Notes: a model not told the origin generated them from the sequence alone. Counted from the first letter of the stretch, positions 1-9,656 are shown. The stretch is 64,000 bases of DNA from Colimorpha sp045597845 (GCA_045597845.1 JAZLKZ010000085.1:1-64000); one strand, 5' to 3'. A program made the numbers and translations.

Positions 1-902
1 GGGTGTATGTTGATGTCGATACGACTTGGATCAACATCCAGCATCACAAAATAGCTTGGGTAATGGCGGTCTGGAATCAACTCGTTGAAAGCCTTCTCGA
101 TAGAAACACTCAATCCGGGATGTTTGATAAACCTACCATTCACAAACAAGTATTGTTCTCCGCGTATTTTCTTTGCATATTCCGCCTTGCTGACATATCC
201 TTTTATTCTCACCACATCTGTCTGTTCTTCAATAGGATAAAATCTCCCCTTGTAGGATTCGCCATAAATCTGCACAATGCGTTGCGCCAAAGTGCCTTTT
301 TGCAAGTCGTATTGCAGTTTTCCATTATTATAGAACGAAAAAGAAATGTCACAATGGGCAAGAACTATTCGTTTGAAAACCTCTTCGATGTGGCTCAGTT
401 CAATGCTGTCTTTCTTCAAAAAATTGCGTCTGGCAGGAACGTTAAAGAACAAGTTCTTGACAGATAAAGAGGTGCCGTTGTTGCAAGTACACGGAGCCTG
501 TTTTTTCACCACACTGCCCTCAATCTCGATGCAAGTTCCTAATTCGGCGTCATGAAGCTTGGATTTCATCTCAACCTGGGCAATTGCCGCAATGGAGGCC
601 AAAGCCTCTCCTCGAAATCCCATAGTGCGGATGGCGAAGAGGTCGTCGGCCTTGTGGATTTTCGAGGTGGCATGACGTTCAAAACAGAGTCTGGCATCGC
701 TGTCGCTCATTCCACAGCCGTTGTCGATGACCTGAATAAGGGTACGCCCAGCGTCTTTGATGATGAGTTGTATCTCCGAGGCTCCCGCGTCCATCGAATT
801 CTCAAGCAACTCTTTCACGGCCGACGCGGGCCGATCGACGACTTCTCCTGCGGCTATCTGGTTTGCAACGCTATCGGGCAATATGTTGATGATATCTGAC
901 AC
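1..902 (-). CDS. mutL: DNA mismatch repair protein MutL, N-terminal part (runs off window)
   Basis: This is the N-terminal 300 codons of MutL, the GHKL-type ATPase that links mismatch recognition to strand incision. Visible in the reverse-strand translation are GEVVDRPASAVKELLENS with the ATPase glutamate E31 and magnesium-binding N35, then DNGCGM, RHATSK and GFRGEALASI, which are the Bergerat-fold motifs in their normal order. The start is taken as GTG at 902, giving VSDIINILP; the equivalent serine-aspartate start is usual in this family and no ATG lies close upstream in frame. A -7 promoter element lies at 928-935. The C-terminal endonuclease/dimer domain lies outside the window, so completeness cannot be judged. 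Divergent from the next gene. Confidence 0.93.
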   Translation of the reverse strand, partial: MSDIINILPDSVANQIAAGEVVDRPASAVKELLENSMDAGASEIQLIIKDAGRTLIQVIDNGCGMSDSDARLCFERHATSKIHKADDLFAIRTMGFRGEALASIAAIAQVEMKSKLHDAELGTCIEIEGSVVKKQAPCTCNNGTSLSVKNLFFNVPARRNFLKKDSIELSHIEEVFKRIVLAHCDISFSFYNNGKLQYDLQKGTLAQRIVQIYGESYKGRFYPIEEQTDVVRIKGYVSKAEYAKKIRGEQYLFVNGRFIKHPGLSVSIEKAFNELIPDRHYPSYFVMLDVDPSRIDINIH

Positions 903-927
903 GATGTATTTCTTTTGTGTAAAAATG

Positions 928-935
928 CAAAGATA
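928..935 (-). promoter_or_regulatory. Bacteroidetes -7 element for mutL
   Basis: Reverse strand reads TATCTTTG, an exact match to the Bacteroidetes sigma-70 -7 consensus TAnnTTTG, 25 bases before the GTG start of mutL. Confidence 0.6.
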
Positions 936-1025
936 CGAAAAAAAATCCTTCTATACCGTTACTTGGATTTTTTATATATTCTCATTTGTCGAGTTTTCAT
1001 TTGATTTATTTGTTACTATGATTTT

Positions 1026-1119
1026 AAATGTTTCCCATATCCAAAAAAAACTTATTAAATGTTTCCCATATCCAAAAAAAAACTTATTGAATGTTTCCCT
1101 TATCCCAAAAAAAACTTAT
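1026..1119 (+). repeat. Three tandem 31-32 bp repeats upstream of a T9SS cargo gene
   Basis: Three consecutive copies (1026-1056, 1057-1088, 1089-1119) share the pattern AATGTTTCCCATATCC, then an A-tract of 8-9, then CTTATT. Copies 1 and 2 differ mainly by one A; copy 3 has a few substitutions. The third copy runs into the promoter of the gene at 1168. Function unknown; the array could be a multi-site operator or a spacing-variable upstream element. Confidence 0.85.
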
Positions 1120-1124
1120 ATTTG
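1094..1124 (+). promoter_or_regulatory. Promoter of the T9SS cargo gene at 1168
   Basis: TATATTTG at 1117-1124 matches the -7 consensus TAnnTTTG. A one-mismatch -33 element TTTC (1094-1097) lies 19 bases upstream, inside the third tandem repeat. The ATG follows 43 bases after the -7 box. Confidence 0.55.
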
Positions 1125-1167
1125 CATCATATATAAAACCAAATGTTTAACATATTAACTCTTTGCT

Positions 1168-2622
1168 ATGAAAAAAGTTATTTGTTTAGTTGTGGTTATG
1201 ATAGGAGCGTCGACTTTGGCAATGGGACAATTTCTGGACATCTCTATTGATCAAAAAAACAGCCTTTCGCAAAATCCGCTTTGCATCAGAAACGGGTGGG
1301 ATACCGTAGTAACTCCCAACAACAACGTGCTGGAACTTTCTGCCACTTCGTTTGCGACCGCACAGCATTTCAATGGAATCTATTTGGTACAACAGATTCC
1401 TTATAAGCCTGCCGATTCCACATTTCATGCCGGTGTATACTTAAATTTCTCTAATTACGAAGATGGCTGGGAATCTAATATCGCTTTACTTCCTTTCTCT
1501 TTTCAGTTTTTTGGCAAGTCTTATACGCAAGCCGTAGTAGGTTCCAATGGTCTCGTCTCTTTCAATACCGGGCAAAATGGAACAGTCAATGTCGCTGGTA
1601 GTCATTGCAGCTACTCATACAACGTTCCAATTCCAAGACCTGATTTTGAAACTGCAAATTCAACTGATAATTCCAAAAATGCCATTTATGGCATATATGA
1701 GGACATTGACCCACGTTACCTTAGAAGCAATGATGGTACTTGTGGTCTATTTCGTTATGTAGGTGGAACTTATCCACGCAGATATTTTTGTGCTAGTGTA
1801 AATGGGGTCGCTCCTTTTGGAAATAATATCCAATATTATAATACTTACCAAATTGTTTGTTACGAGGGAACCAATATCATCGAAGTTCATGTAAAAGAGC
1901 GTAATGGTTGTAGTACTACTAATCGTGGCAAAGGACTCATCGGCATCATGAACGAGACAGGTTTGGACCAAATATCCACTATGGATTCATTGTGCTATGA
2001 TGATTCAGGTGCGCCAGTATTTACTAACTGGATTTATCCGAATTCGCCAGGGGCATTCGTCGCGCCGAATCGCGGCAATCAAAGTATTGATGGATGGACA
2101 GGAAATACAGCTATTGAAGCATGGAGATTTATCCCGCAAGGTGATACAGTTGAAGAAACTATACAGTGGTGGAGATTGTTGGAATCTGGTGATTCCGTGG
2201 AGGTTGGTTTTACATCAAATGACGCTAATGCTCTTGCGTCGGAAGGCTACTATACAAGCGAAGACCACAAAAGTTGCACCGTCAATCCATCTTCTACGGC
2301 AAGATACTTGGTGTCGATGAAAGTTACGGGCGCAGATGGTCACAACTACTATCTTAGCGACACAATTACGGTAGGTATGGACTATAGTACGACAGGAATA
2401 AACAGGTCTCAAATGGATTCCTACAGGGTCTTTGCCGAGCATGGCGGCATTACAGTACAGAATGCACCCAATAGAATGATACGCATCTACGACAGTATGG
2501 GCAAGTTGATCGTTGCCGAACGTAGCAATGACACATCCTATCATTTCCCAATGGAAGTTTCTGGAACATACATTGTTCAAGTTGATACTCAAAAAGCTCA
2601 AAAAGTCGTTGTTGTGAAATAA
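1168..2622 (+). CDS. Secreted protein with type A T9SS C-terminal sorting domain
   Basis: A 484-aa protein with a Sec signal peptide (about residues 1-20, ending near AMGQ) and a C-terminal beta-sandwich of the T9SS type A class (about residues 410-484, containing NRMIRIYDSMGKLI and ending KAQKVVVVK). It should be exported by Sec, then carried across the outer membrane by T9SS and anchored to the surface. The central 380 residues are closely related to the N-terminal part of the 778-aa protein at 20919: both have NGWDT, QHFNG, VVGSNGLVSF, NAIYGIYEDIDP, CYEGTN and SPGAFVAPNRGNQ. The central domain has no function I recognise. Start supported by the promoter and signal peptide. A bidirectional terminator follows. 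Confidence 0.8.
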   Translation: MKKVICLVVVMIGASTLAMGQFLDISIDQKNSLSQNPLCIRNGWDTVVTPNNNVLELSATSFATAQHFNGIYLVQQIPYKPADSTFHAGVYLNFSNYEDGWESNIALLPFSFQFFGKSYTQAVVGSNGLVSFNTGQNGTVNVAGSHCSYSYNVPIPRPDFETANSTDNSKNAIYGIYEDIDPRYLRSNDGTCGLFRYVGGTYPRRYFCASVNGVAPFGNNIQYYNTYQIVCYEGTNIIEVHVKERNGCSTTNRGKGLIGIMNETGLDQISTMDSLCYDDSGAPVFTNWIYPNSPGAFVAPNRGNQSIDGWTGNTAIEAWRFIPQGDTVEETIQWWRLLESGDSVEVGFTSNDANALASEGYYTSEDHKSCTVNPSSTARYLVSMKVTGADGHNYYLSDTITVGMDYSTTGINRSQMDSYRVFAEHGGITVQNAPNRMIRIYDSMGKLIVAERSNDTSYHFPMEVSGTYIVQVDTQKAQKVVVVK

Positions 2623-2666
2623 ATTAGAAATAACGCCACACCCATAGCCATTGAGGTTACAACAAC

Positions 2667-2696
2667 AAAAAACGCACTCTTGCGAGTGCGTTTTTT
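2667..2696. terminator. Bidirectional intrinsic terminator
   Basis: Perfect 13-bp stem (AAAAAACGCACTC with its complement) around a TTGC loop, with A and T tracts on both sides. It serves the gene ending at 2622 (+) and clpC ending at 2727 (-), which converge here. Confidence 0.85.
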
Positions 2697-2726
2697 GTCA
2701 ATGTGTGTGCTTACTTATATTTGTCC

Positions 2727-5330
2727 TTATTCCGATTCGTTGGTTTCCACGCCTTCGCTCATCGCTTCGTTGAGTTGCTGCGAAGTAGCGCCTTGCACTG
2801 TCTCGAAAACGATTTTTGAGTCGTCGCCATCGGAAGCTGTAATGTGGATGGTATCGCCAGGAAGGATGTCCGACTTGATAATCTGTTCTGCCAAATCGTC
2901 TTCAATATAGCGTTGGATGGCTCGTTTGAGCGGTCGTGCGCCATATTGCTCGTCCCATCCTTTTTTGACAAGGAAATCCTTTGCCTTTTCATCTATCTCA
3001 ATGCCAAATTCCATGTCTTTCACACGTTTGAACAGCGTCTTCAGCTCAATGTCGATGATTTTATGGATATCCTCTCTTTTCAGCGAGTTGAAATAGACAA
3101 TGTCATCAATACGATTCAGGAACTCGGGGGCGAAGGCTTTCTTGAGCGACTTTTCTATCACGTCACGCTGCAGTTGGTCTTGTTCCGCAAGACGCGCTGA
3201 AGTAGAGAATCCCACACCCGTTCCAAAATCCTTCAGCTGACGAGAACCGATATTGGAAGTCATTATAATCAAAGTGTTCTTGAAATCCACCTTGCGACCC
3301 AAACCATCGGTGAGCTGACCGTCGTCCAAAACCTGCAAGAGTACGTTGAACACATCGGGATGGGCTTTCTCGATTTCATCAAGCAAGACGATAGAGTAGG
3401 GCTTGCGACGCACCTTTTCCGTCAACTGGCCGCCTTCTTCATAGCCCACATATCCCGGAGGCGCACCGATGAGGCGACTGACGGCGAATTTTTCCATATA
3501 TTCGCTCATGTCGATACGAATCATGGAACTCTCGGTATCAAAAAGGTATTTTGCCAAAATCTTGGTAAGGTAGGTTTTGCCGACGCCCGTAGGACCGAGG
3601 AACAGGAATGTTCCAATAGGTTTGTTGGGGTCTTTCAGGCCAGCGCGATTGCGACGAATAGCCTTGCAAATCTGTCGGATAGCCTCGTCTTGACCAATTA
3701 CCGAGCCTTGCAATTCGTGCTCCATGGCAATAAGTCGGCTGCCCTCGTTTTCGGCGATGCGCTGCACAGGTACGCCCGTCATCATGGCAACCACTTCGGC
3801 GATGTCGTTGGCAGTGACTTTCACCTTGTTGTCGCGCTCGTTGGTTTCCCAGTCACGTTTCAAACTCTCCAACTTGTTGCTCAGTTCATGTTCCTGATCT
3901 CGGTATTGTGCGGCTTCGCCATAGCTCTTTCGCGCCAGAACCTCTTTCTTCAGTTTCCCGATTCTGGCAATCTCCTTTTCCAAAGTCACAATTTCCGTTG
4001 GAGCTTCAACATGGGCTATTCTCACGCGAGCGCCAGCCTCATCCATTGCATCGATGGCCTTGTCGGGCAACAGACGGTCGCTGATGTAACGCTCAGTAAG
4101 CGCAACGCAAGCTTTCAACGCCTCGTCGGTGTAAGATACAAAATGGTGCTCTTCGTATTTAACCTTGATGTTTTGCAACATCTCCAAGGTTTCTTCCTGC
4201 GAAGGCGGCTCGACAAGCACCTTTTGGAAACGGCGTTCCAAAGCACCGTCTTTTTCTATATACTGACGATATTCGTCGAGCGTCGTAGCACCAATGCACT
4301 GGATTTCGCCCCTCGCCAAGGCGGGTTTGAACATGTTTGAGGCATCAAGGGAACCGCTGGCGCTGCCGGCACCGACAATGGTATGGATTTCATCGATGAA
4401 AATGACGATGTCGCGATTTTTCTCCAACTCGTTGAGGATGGCTTTCATACGTTCCTCAAACTGGCCACGGTATTTGGTACCCGCCACAAGCGACGCCAAA
4501 TCAAGCGAAACGATACGCTTGTTGTACAACGTGCGCGGAACACGACCTTCGGCGATGCGCATGGCAAGACCTTCGGCAATGGCCGATTTCCCCACTCCAG
4601 GCTCGCCAATGAGTACTGGATTGTTCTTCTTTCGACGAGAAAGGATCTGCGCAATGCGTTCCAATTCCTTCTCTCGGCCGACAATCGGATCCAAGCGGCC
4701 TTCTTCGGCAGCCTTGGTAAGGTCGCGACCGAAATTCTCCAAGGCAGGAGTCTTGCTGCTTGATTTTGGCTCTTGACGTTGCATGGTCTCTCCTGGTTCG
4801 GGATAAGGCGAATCATCGTTGTTGTCTTCGCTTGTCTGACTGCTGAAATCGGGTAGTGCACCCTCGGTTTCAGACTCTTCGGACATGCCTTTCTGAGTAC
4901 GAACCAAACGAAAGAAGGAGTCGTACGTTACACCCTGCTTATCAAGTAATTGCGCAGCCATATTCTCGTGCTCAAGCAGTATGGCAAGAATCAGATGTTC
5001 GGTACGGATAAGCGAATCCTTGAGCTTTGTAGATTCAAGATAGCTGAGACGGATAATCTTCTCAGTCTGCCGCAAGATAGGAATCTCGCTGTCTTGCGTA
5101 TATTGGATGTCAAGTCCACTCTGACCTATGGCAGACTCTATGCGACTGCGAATTTCCGAGATGTCAGCGTCCAAAGAGGTAAGCAACTGAACGGCTGAAG
5201 ACTCCTTTTCCCGGATGATTCCGAGAAACAAATGCTCCACGCCAATAGAGCCGTTCTTCAGTCGAATGGCTTCATCACGACTGTTATTGAGGGCTTTTTT
5301 GACGTTGGAACTCAGTTTTGCACGATCCAT
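2727..5330 (-). CDS. clpC: ATP-dependent Clp protease ATPase subunit ClpC
   Basis: Class I Clp/Hsp100 unfoldase that feeds substrates to ClpP. In order: Clp N-domain repeats (about residues 1-145, GVEHLFLGI and RTEHLILAIL), first AAA module with Walker A GEPGVGKS and VIFIDEIHT, a UVR-bearing coiled middle region, second AAA module with GPTGVGKT and IVLLDEIEKAH, then the C-terminal D2-small domain. Start chosen as ATG at 5330 (MDRAKLSS). An in-frame TTG at 5348 would add six residues, but it coincides with the predicted transcription start just downstream of the -7 box at 5353-5360, so it is unlikely. Full length for the family. No mcsAB or ctsR neighbours, as is usual in Bacteroidetes. Confidence 0.95.
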   Translation of the reverse strand: MDRAKLSSNVKKALNNSRDEAIRLKNGSIGVEHLFLGIIREKESSAVQLLTSLDADISEIRSRIESAIGQSGLDIQYTQDSEIPILRQTEKIIRLSYLESTKLKDSLIRTEHLILAILLEHENMAAQLLDKQGVTYDSFFRLVRTQKGMSEESETEGALPDFSSQTSEDNNDDSPYPEPGETMQRQEPKSSSKTPALENFGRDLTKAAEEGRLDPIVGREKELERIAQILSRRKKNNPVLIGEPGVGKSAIAEGLAMRIAEGRVPRTLYNKRIVSLDLASLVAGTKYRGQFEERMKAILNELEKNRDIVIFIDEIHTIVGAGSASGSLDASNMFKPALARGEIQCIGATTLDEYRQYIEKDGALERRFQKVLVEPPSQEETLEMLQNIKVKYEEHHFVSYTDEALKACVALTERYISDRLLPDKAIDAMDEAGARVRIAHVEAPTEIVTLEKEIARIGKLKKEVLARKSYGEAAQYRDQEHELSNKLESLKRDWETNERDNKVKVTANDIAEVVAMMTGVPVQRIAENEGSRLIAMEHELQGSVIGQDEAIRQICKAIRRNRAGLKDPNKPIGTFLFLGPTGVGKTYLTKILAKYLFDTESSMIRIDMSEYMEKFAVSRLIGAPPGYVGYEEGGQLTEKVRRKPYSIVLLDEIEKAHPDVFNVLLQVLDDGQLTDGLGRKVDFKNTLIIMTSNIGSRQLKDFGTGVGFSTSARLAEQDQLQRDVIEKSLKKAFAPEFLNRIDDIVYFNSLKREDIHKIIDIELKTLFKRVKDMEFGIEIDEKAKDFLVKKGWDEQYGARPLKRAIQRYIEDDLAEQIIKSDILPGDTIHITASDGDDSKIVFETVQGATSQQLNEAMSEGVETNESE

Positions 5331-5352
5331 AAAACATACTTTTTTCAATTTG

Positions 5353-5360
5353 CAAATTTA
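5353..5360 (-). promoter_or_regulatory. -7 element for clpC
   Basis: Reverse strand TAAATTTG matches TAnnTTTG, 22 bases before the ATG at 5330. Confidence 0.55.
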
Positions 5361-5566
5361 CATCAAATTTGAAGGGTGAGAAGGCGATGGCAACCGTTAT
5401 TTTCAACATCAATTTGTTGATTGGTCGGAGGGTTCTCGAAAACAATGGCTTGGACTATTATTCTTGCAGGAAGTCATTTCACAGTTACAAGTCACTAATT
5501 TTCAGAGCAATCAACAAATCAACATATCCTGTTCACTATTTCATTTCAAGATTCACTATTTTTTCG

Positions 5567-5574
5567 TATCTTTG
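5567..5574 (+). promoter_or_regulatory. -7 element for gyrA
   Basis: TATCTTTG matches TAnnTTTG, 62 bases before the gyrA ATG. No convincing -33 element. The rest of the 5349-5636 gap holds no gene; on the reverse strand it carries scattered AGTGA words resembling the intergenic heptads described further right. Confidence 0.55.
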
Positions 5575-5636
5575 TTTTTTATATAAAAAATGAATGATTC
5601 ATACAATATCTTGTAAATAAAGTATATATATAAAAT

Positions 5637-8192
5637 ATGATTTCCGAAAACGAAAAAATTACACGTGTTGACATTGAAACGACGATGAAATCGGCTTACA
5701 TCGACTATGCCATGTCCGTTATCGTTTCGCGTGCACTTCCCGACGTCAGAGATGGCTTCAAACCTGTTCACCGTCGTATTCTTTACGCCATGAACGACAT
5801 GGGTTTGTTCTACAACACATCTTACAAGAAATCAGCTTCTGTAGTAGGTGAGGTTTTGGGCAAATACCACCCTCATGGAGATTCCTCTGTATATGGCGCT
5901 TTGGTTCGTTTGGCTCAGCCTTGGGCAATGCGCTATCCTTTGGTAGATGGACAAGGAAACTTTGGTTCCATCGACGGTGATGGAGCCGCCGCCATGCGTT
6001 ACACCGAAGCCAGAATGGCTCAAATCTCCAATGAGATGTTGGCAGATATCAAGAAAAACACCGTCGATATGATGCCAACATACGACAACGACAGAGATGA
6101 ACCTACCGTACTTCCCGCCAAGTTTCCCAACTTGTTGGTCAATGGCTCCAACGGCATCGCTGTAGGTATGGCAACAAACATGCCCACTCACAACCTCAGA
6201 GAGGTCTTGAACGGATGCGTGGCGTACATCGAAAACACCGACATCACCGTCGAGGAATTGATGCAGCACATCACTGCGCCCGACTTCCCGGGAGGCGGTA
6301 TCATCTATGGATACAATGGCGTTCGTGAGGCTTTCACGACGGGTAGAGGCAGCATTATTCTTCGTGCTGAGACCTCGATTGACACGGACAGCAATGGACG
6401 GAACATCATTATCGCACACTCTATTCCTTATGGGGTGAACAAGGCCGAAATGATCAAGAAGCAAGCCCTGCTGGTCAAAGAAGGCAAGATAAACGGTATC
6501 GCCGACATTCGCGACGAATCCGACAAAGAAGGCATTCGCGTTGTCTATTATCTGAAAAACGACGCCATGCCCAAAGTGGTGCTGAACAAGTTGTTCCAAC
6601 TCTCGGAATTGCAGTCGTCGTTTGCGGTCAACAACATCGCTCTGGTTCACGGCCGTCCGATGCTGCTAAACCTCAAGGATTTGATTCGTCATTTCGTAGA
6701 GCACCGCGAAGATGTGGTTACTCGTCGCACCCAATTCGACATGGCCGAGGCCGAGCGTCGCGCTCATATATTGGAAGGTTTCCTCAAGGCCATCGACATC
6801 ATCGACGAAATCATCAAGCTTATCCGAGCATCGCAGTCCGTTGACGAAGCGCGCAACGGCTTAATGAATCAATTCGGCTTCAGCGAGTTGCAAGCACAGG
6901 CAATCGTCGAGATGCGTCTGCGTCAGCTCACCGGACTGGAACGTCAGAAACTTCAAGAGGAATACGACGAAAAGATTAAGTTCATCGCTCGCTGCAAGGA
7001 AATTTTGGGCGACCACAATGTTTTGATGAGCGTAATCAAAGACGAGTTGATTGAAGTCCGCGACAAATACGGCGACGACCGTCGCACCCGCATTGAATAC
7101 AACGCTGCCGGCTTCCGTATCGAAGACACTATTCCCGACGACCAGGTGGTCATCACCATCTCTCACATGGGATACATCAAGCGCACTTTGCTCAACGAGT
7201 ACCGCACACAGAATAGGGGAGGCGTGGGTTCGAAAGGCACATCGGTGCGTAGCGAAGACTTTGTGGAACATATCTTCACTGCAACCAACCACAACTATCT
7301 GCTGCTTTTCACAGAGCAGGGTAGGTGTTTCTGGATTCGCGCATTTGAAGTTCCCGAAGGGGAGAAGAGCTCAAAGGGCCGCGCCATTCTCAACTTGCTG
7401 AACATCGACCCGAACGACAAGATTAAGGCTTACGTCAATGTGGAATCGCTTACCGATCCCGAATATATAGGTAATCATTATATTGTAATGTGCACCAAGA
7501 AAGGCATCGTCAAGAAGACCACACTTGAAGCTTATTCTCGTCCTCGCACCAATGGCATCATCGCCGTGGGCATCCGCGAAGGCGACGAACTGCTGACGGC
7601 TTGTCTTACCGACGGCGAGAGCGAGATGCTTATCGCTTCCAAGGAAGGCAAGGTTGTACGTTGTCCCGAAAACGAATTCCGTGAAATGGGACGCGGCGCA
7701 TCCGGTGTCAAAGGCATCGAATTGGCTGGCGAGGAAGATGAGGTCGTGGGAATGCTCTGCGTAGAAAACAAGGAAGACAACATCTTGGTGGTTTCCGAAA
7801 AAGGCTACGGCAAACGTTCCGAACTTGAAGAATACCGCGTTACCCATCGTGGCGGCAAGGGTGTAAAGACTTTGCAAATCACCGAGAAGACCGGCAAATT
7901 GATTGCAATCACCAATGTCAACGACGACCACGACTTGATGATTATCAATCGTTCTGGCGTCACCATTCGTCTCAAAGTTTGCGACCTGAGAGTGTTAGGT
8001 CGTGCCACCCAAGGTGTGAAACTCATCGATTTGAGAGGCAAAGACTACATGGCGTCCATAACAAAGGTCCCTACTGAAAATGAAGAAGATGCAATACATT
8101 CAGAGGATGTGGAATCTGATGAAGTTAAAAATAACACTCAAGAAAATAGTGCAGAAAGCAATAATTCACCCACAAGTGATACTAATGAGTAA
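5637..8192 (+). CDS. gyrA: DNA gyrase subunit A
   Basis: Breakage-reunion subunit of gyrase, which introduces negative supercoils with GyrB. The numbering matches E. coli in the N-terminus: catalytic tyrosine Y122 in AAAMRYTEAR, quinolone-region HPHGDSSVYG with S83 intact and glycine at 87 where E. coli has aspartate. The winged-helix/tower region is followed by a C-terminal beta-pinwheel with repeated IGI/GVK blades and an acidic tail rich in E, D, N and S. The GyrA box, QRRGGKG in E. coli, reads QNRGGVG near residues 523-529. Length (851 aa) is normal. A second A-subunit, topoisomerase IV, is at 42434. It precedes a TPR gene, a pairing I also recall from Bacteroides. Confidence 0.96.
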   Translation: MISENEKITRVDIETTMKSAYIDYAMSVIVSRALPDVRDGFKPVHRRILYAMNDMGLFYNTSYKKSASVVGEVLGKYHPHGDSSVYGALVRLAQPWAMRYPLVDGQGNFGSIDGDGAAAMRYTEARMAQISNEMLADIKKNTVDMMPTYDNDRDEPTVLPAKFPNLLVNGSNGIAVGMATNMPTHNLREVLNGCVAYIENTDITVEELMQHITAPDFPGGGIIYGYNGVREAFTTGRGSIILRAETSIDTDSNGRNIIIAHSIPYGVNKAEMIKKQALLVKEGKINGIADIRDESDKEGIRVVYYLKNDAMPKVVLNKLFQLSELQSSFAVNNIALVHGRPMLLNLKDLIRHFVEHREDVVTRRTQFDMAEAERRAHILEGFLKAIDIIDEIIKLIRASQSVDEARNGLMNQFGFSELQAQAIVEMRLRQLTGLERQKLQEEYDEKIKFIARCKEILGDHNVLMSVIKDELIEVRDKYGDDRRTRIEYNAAGFRIEDTIPDDQVVITISHMGYIKRTLLNEYRTQNRGGVGSKGTSVRSEDFVEHIFTATNHNYLLLFTEQGRCFWIRAFEVPEGEKSSKGRAILNLLNIDPNDKIKAYVNVESLTDPEYIGNHYIVMCTKKGIVKKTTLEAYSRPRTNGIIAVGIREGDELLTACLTDGESEMLIASKEGKVVRCPENEFREMGRGASGVKGIELAGEEDEVVGMLCVENKEDNILVVSEKGYGKRSELEEYRVTHRGGKGVKTLQITEKTGKLIAITNVNDDHDLMIINRSGVTIRLKVCDLRVLGRATQGVKLIDLRGKDYMASITKVPTENEEDAIHSEDVESDEVKNNTQENSAESNNSPTSDTNE

Positions 8193-8260
8193 AACAATCT
8201 GATAGCTAAAAGCGACACAACACAAAAAAGACTAACAAACAATTCGTTAAACAATAAATC

Positions 8261-9484
8261 ATGAAAAAACTGACTTTATTTTTCGCAATGGTCTCATTTG
8301 CATTGTTAGCAAATGCTCAGTCTATGAATGTTTCTAGCGCCATTCAAGATTTGAAAAAAGGCTATTTAAACAAAGCTAAATCTGCCATTGATGCAGCATG
8401 TGAGCATGAATCCACCAAAGATGACGCCAAGACATGGTGCTATGCTGGCTTGATTTACAGTCGTATCGGCGGAGAAGCCACAAATCCCAAATCAAAATTC
8501 AAAGACCTTGACCCCAACTGGTGCGAAAAGGCTCTTAATGCAGCAAATCGTTGCAAAGAGCTTGACAAGGAAAATGAATTTTCCACTCAAAACAATGAAG
8601 TATTCCGTTTTGTGGGCAACGATTTCTACAGCCGTGCCGTCACAGCTTTCAACGACGAGAAGGACTATGCAAAAGCAATGAATCTGGCAGAACAATCCGT
8701 TAAGATATTCACCAACTCCGGCGACAAAAAATTCGCCAATGATGCTTATTATCTTGCAGGTCTCAGCGCAAAAGTCACCAAGGATACCAACAATATGATC
8801 AAATATTTCAAGACCCTTGTTCGTGGCAAATACGACAAAGATGACGTTTACAATACACTGTTCAACATTTACAAAGAAAAGAACGAAAACGAAGAGGCTA
8901 TCAAGGTTGCCAACAGCTTCAACAAAGCTTACCCGACCAACTTTAACTCAAATCTCTTGCTCGCAAAGGCTTATTTCTTGAATGGCAATGTCGAAAAAGG
9001 CAGGGAAATGATTAACACTGCACTTGCAAATGCCAAAGACAAACCCGAATATGCACAAGTGGTTAATTTATCCGCTAACATATTTGAAACATATCAGGAT
9101 TATGAAGGTGCAGAAAGATTATACAATGAATCTTTGACGGTCAATCCAAATCAGTTCGACGCAAACTTCGGAATGGGTATCATGATCTTCAACAGAGGTG
9201 CTGACAAAAAGAATGCTGCAAATGCAGTTCCATTGGATGACGAGACTGGTCTCAACCAAAAACTTGAAGATGAAGCTAAGGGATTCTTCAGACAGTCAAT
9301 CACATATTTCCAAGCAGCGCTCAATTATGTAGATAATCAGACTGATGAAAACGATAAACTTTTGATGCGCAAAAATCAGTACGAATGCCTAAAAGCTCTT
9401 AAACAAGTTTATGCACAACTTGAGATGTACACCGAAGGAAATGCAATCAAGCAAAGAATGAGCGAAATTGAAAAAGCGCAATAA
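8261..9484 (+). CDS. Secreted/periplasmic tetratricopeptide repeat protein
   Basis: A 407-aa protein with a signal peptide (LTLFFAMVSFALLANAQ) followed by mainly helical TPR-type repeats, for example YAKAMNLAEQSVKIF, DAYYLAGLSAK and AERLYNESLTVNPNQFDANFGMGI. It lies 68 bases after gyrA on the same strand with no terminator between them, and an intrinsic terminator follows. TPRs bind protein partners; the partner and role are not known. No lipobox. Start fixed by the signal peptide. Confidence 0.8.
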   Translation: MKKLTLFFAMVSFALLANAQSMNVSSAIQDLKKGYLNKAKSAIDAACEHESTKDDAKTWCYAGLIYSRIGGEATNPKSKFKDLDPNWCEKALNAANRCKELDKENEFSTQNNEVFRFVGNDFYSRAVTAFNDEKDYAKAMNLAEQSVKIFTNSGDKKFANDAYYLAGLSAKVTKDTNNMIKYFKTLVRGKYDKDDVYNTLFNIYKEKNENEEAIKVANSFNKAYPTNFNSNLLLAKAYFLNGNVEKGREMINTALANAKDKPEYAQVVNLSANIFETYQDYEGAERLYNESLTVNPNQFDANFGMGIMIFNRGADKKNAANAVPLDDETGLNQKLEDEAKGFFRQSITYFQAALNYVDNQTDENDKLLMRKNQYECLKALKQVYAQLEMYTEGNAIKQRMSEIEKAQ

Positions 9485-9514
9485 GTTTTTGAGCTTTCTT
9501 AAAAATCAAATAAA

Positions 9515-9542
9515 CGCCACGAATTTCGTGGCGTGTATTTTT
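9515..9542 (+). terminator. Intrinsic terminator after the TPR gene
   Basis: Perfect inverted repeat CGCCACGAA/TTCGTGGCG (9515-9533) followed by a T-run at 9538-9542. It isolates the host operon from the prophage that starts about 100 bases later. Confidence 0.75.
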
Positions 9543-9627
9543 CGACAGCTCTATTGATGTCGATAACACTTACTAGGAGATAGATAATTGCACGATATAA
9601 GCATTACATATGCTACACACATATTCT

Positions 9628-9655
9628 ACTTAACATAACACAAATTCTAATCTAT
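9628..9655 (-). other. Left attachment site attL (dif-like XerC/XerD site)
   Basis: Read on the reverse strand: XerC-type arm ATAGATTAGAA, 6-bp centre TTTGTG, XerD-type arm TTATGTTAAGT. The XerD arm is nearly identical to that of E. coli dif (TTATGTTAAAT). The 13-bp core CACAAATTCTAAT (9639-9651, plus strand) is repeated exactly at the right end (15633-15645). The XerD arm lies on the host side, so it should be the chromosomal half; the XerC arm should be phage-derived. Confidence 0.75.
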
Positions 9656-9656
9656 T

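Noticed and set aside
3360..4340. 326-aa plus-strand frame
   Set aside because: Antisense to clpC with no independent support.
9541..9627. Inverted repeat TCGACA...TGTCGA and TACATATG-like words left of attL
   Set aside because: Six-base arms with a long gap are within chance; no link to the prophage or a gene was seen.
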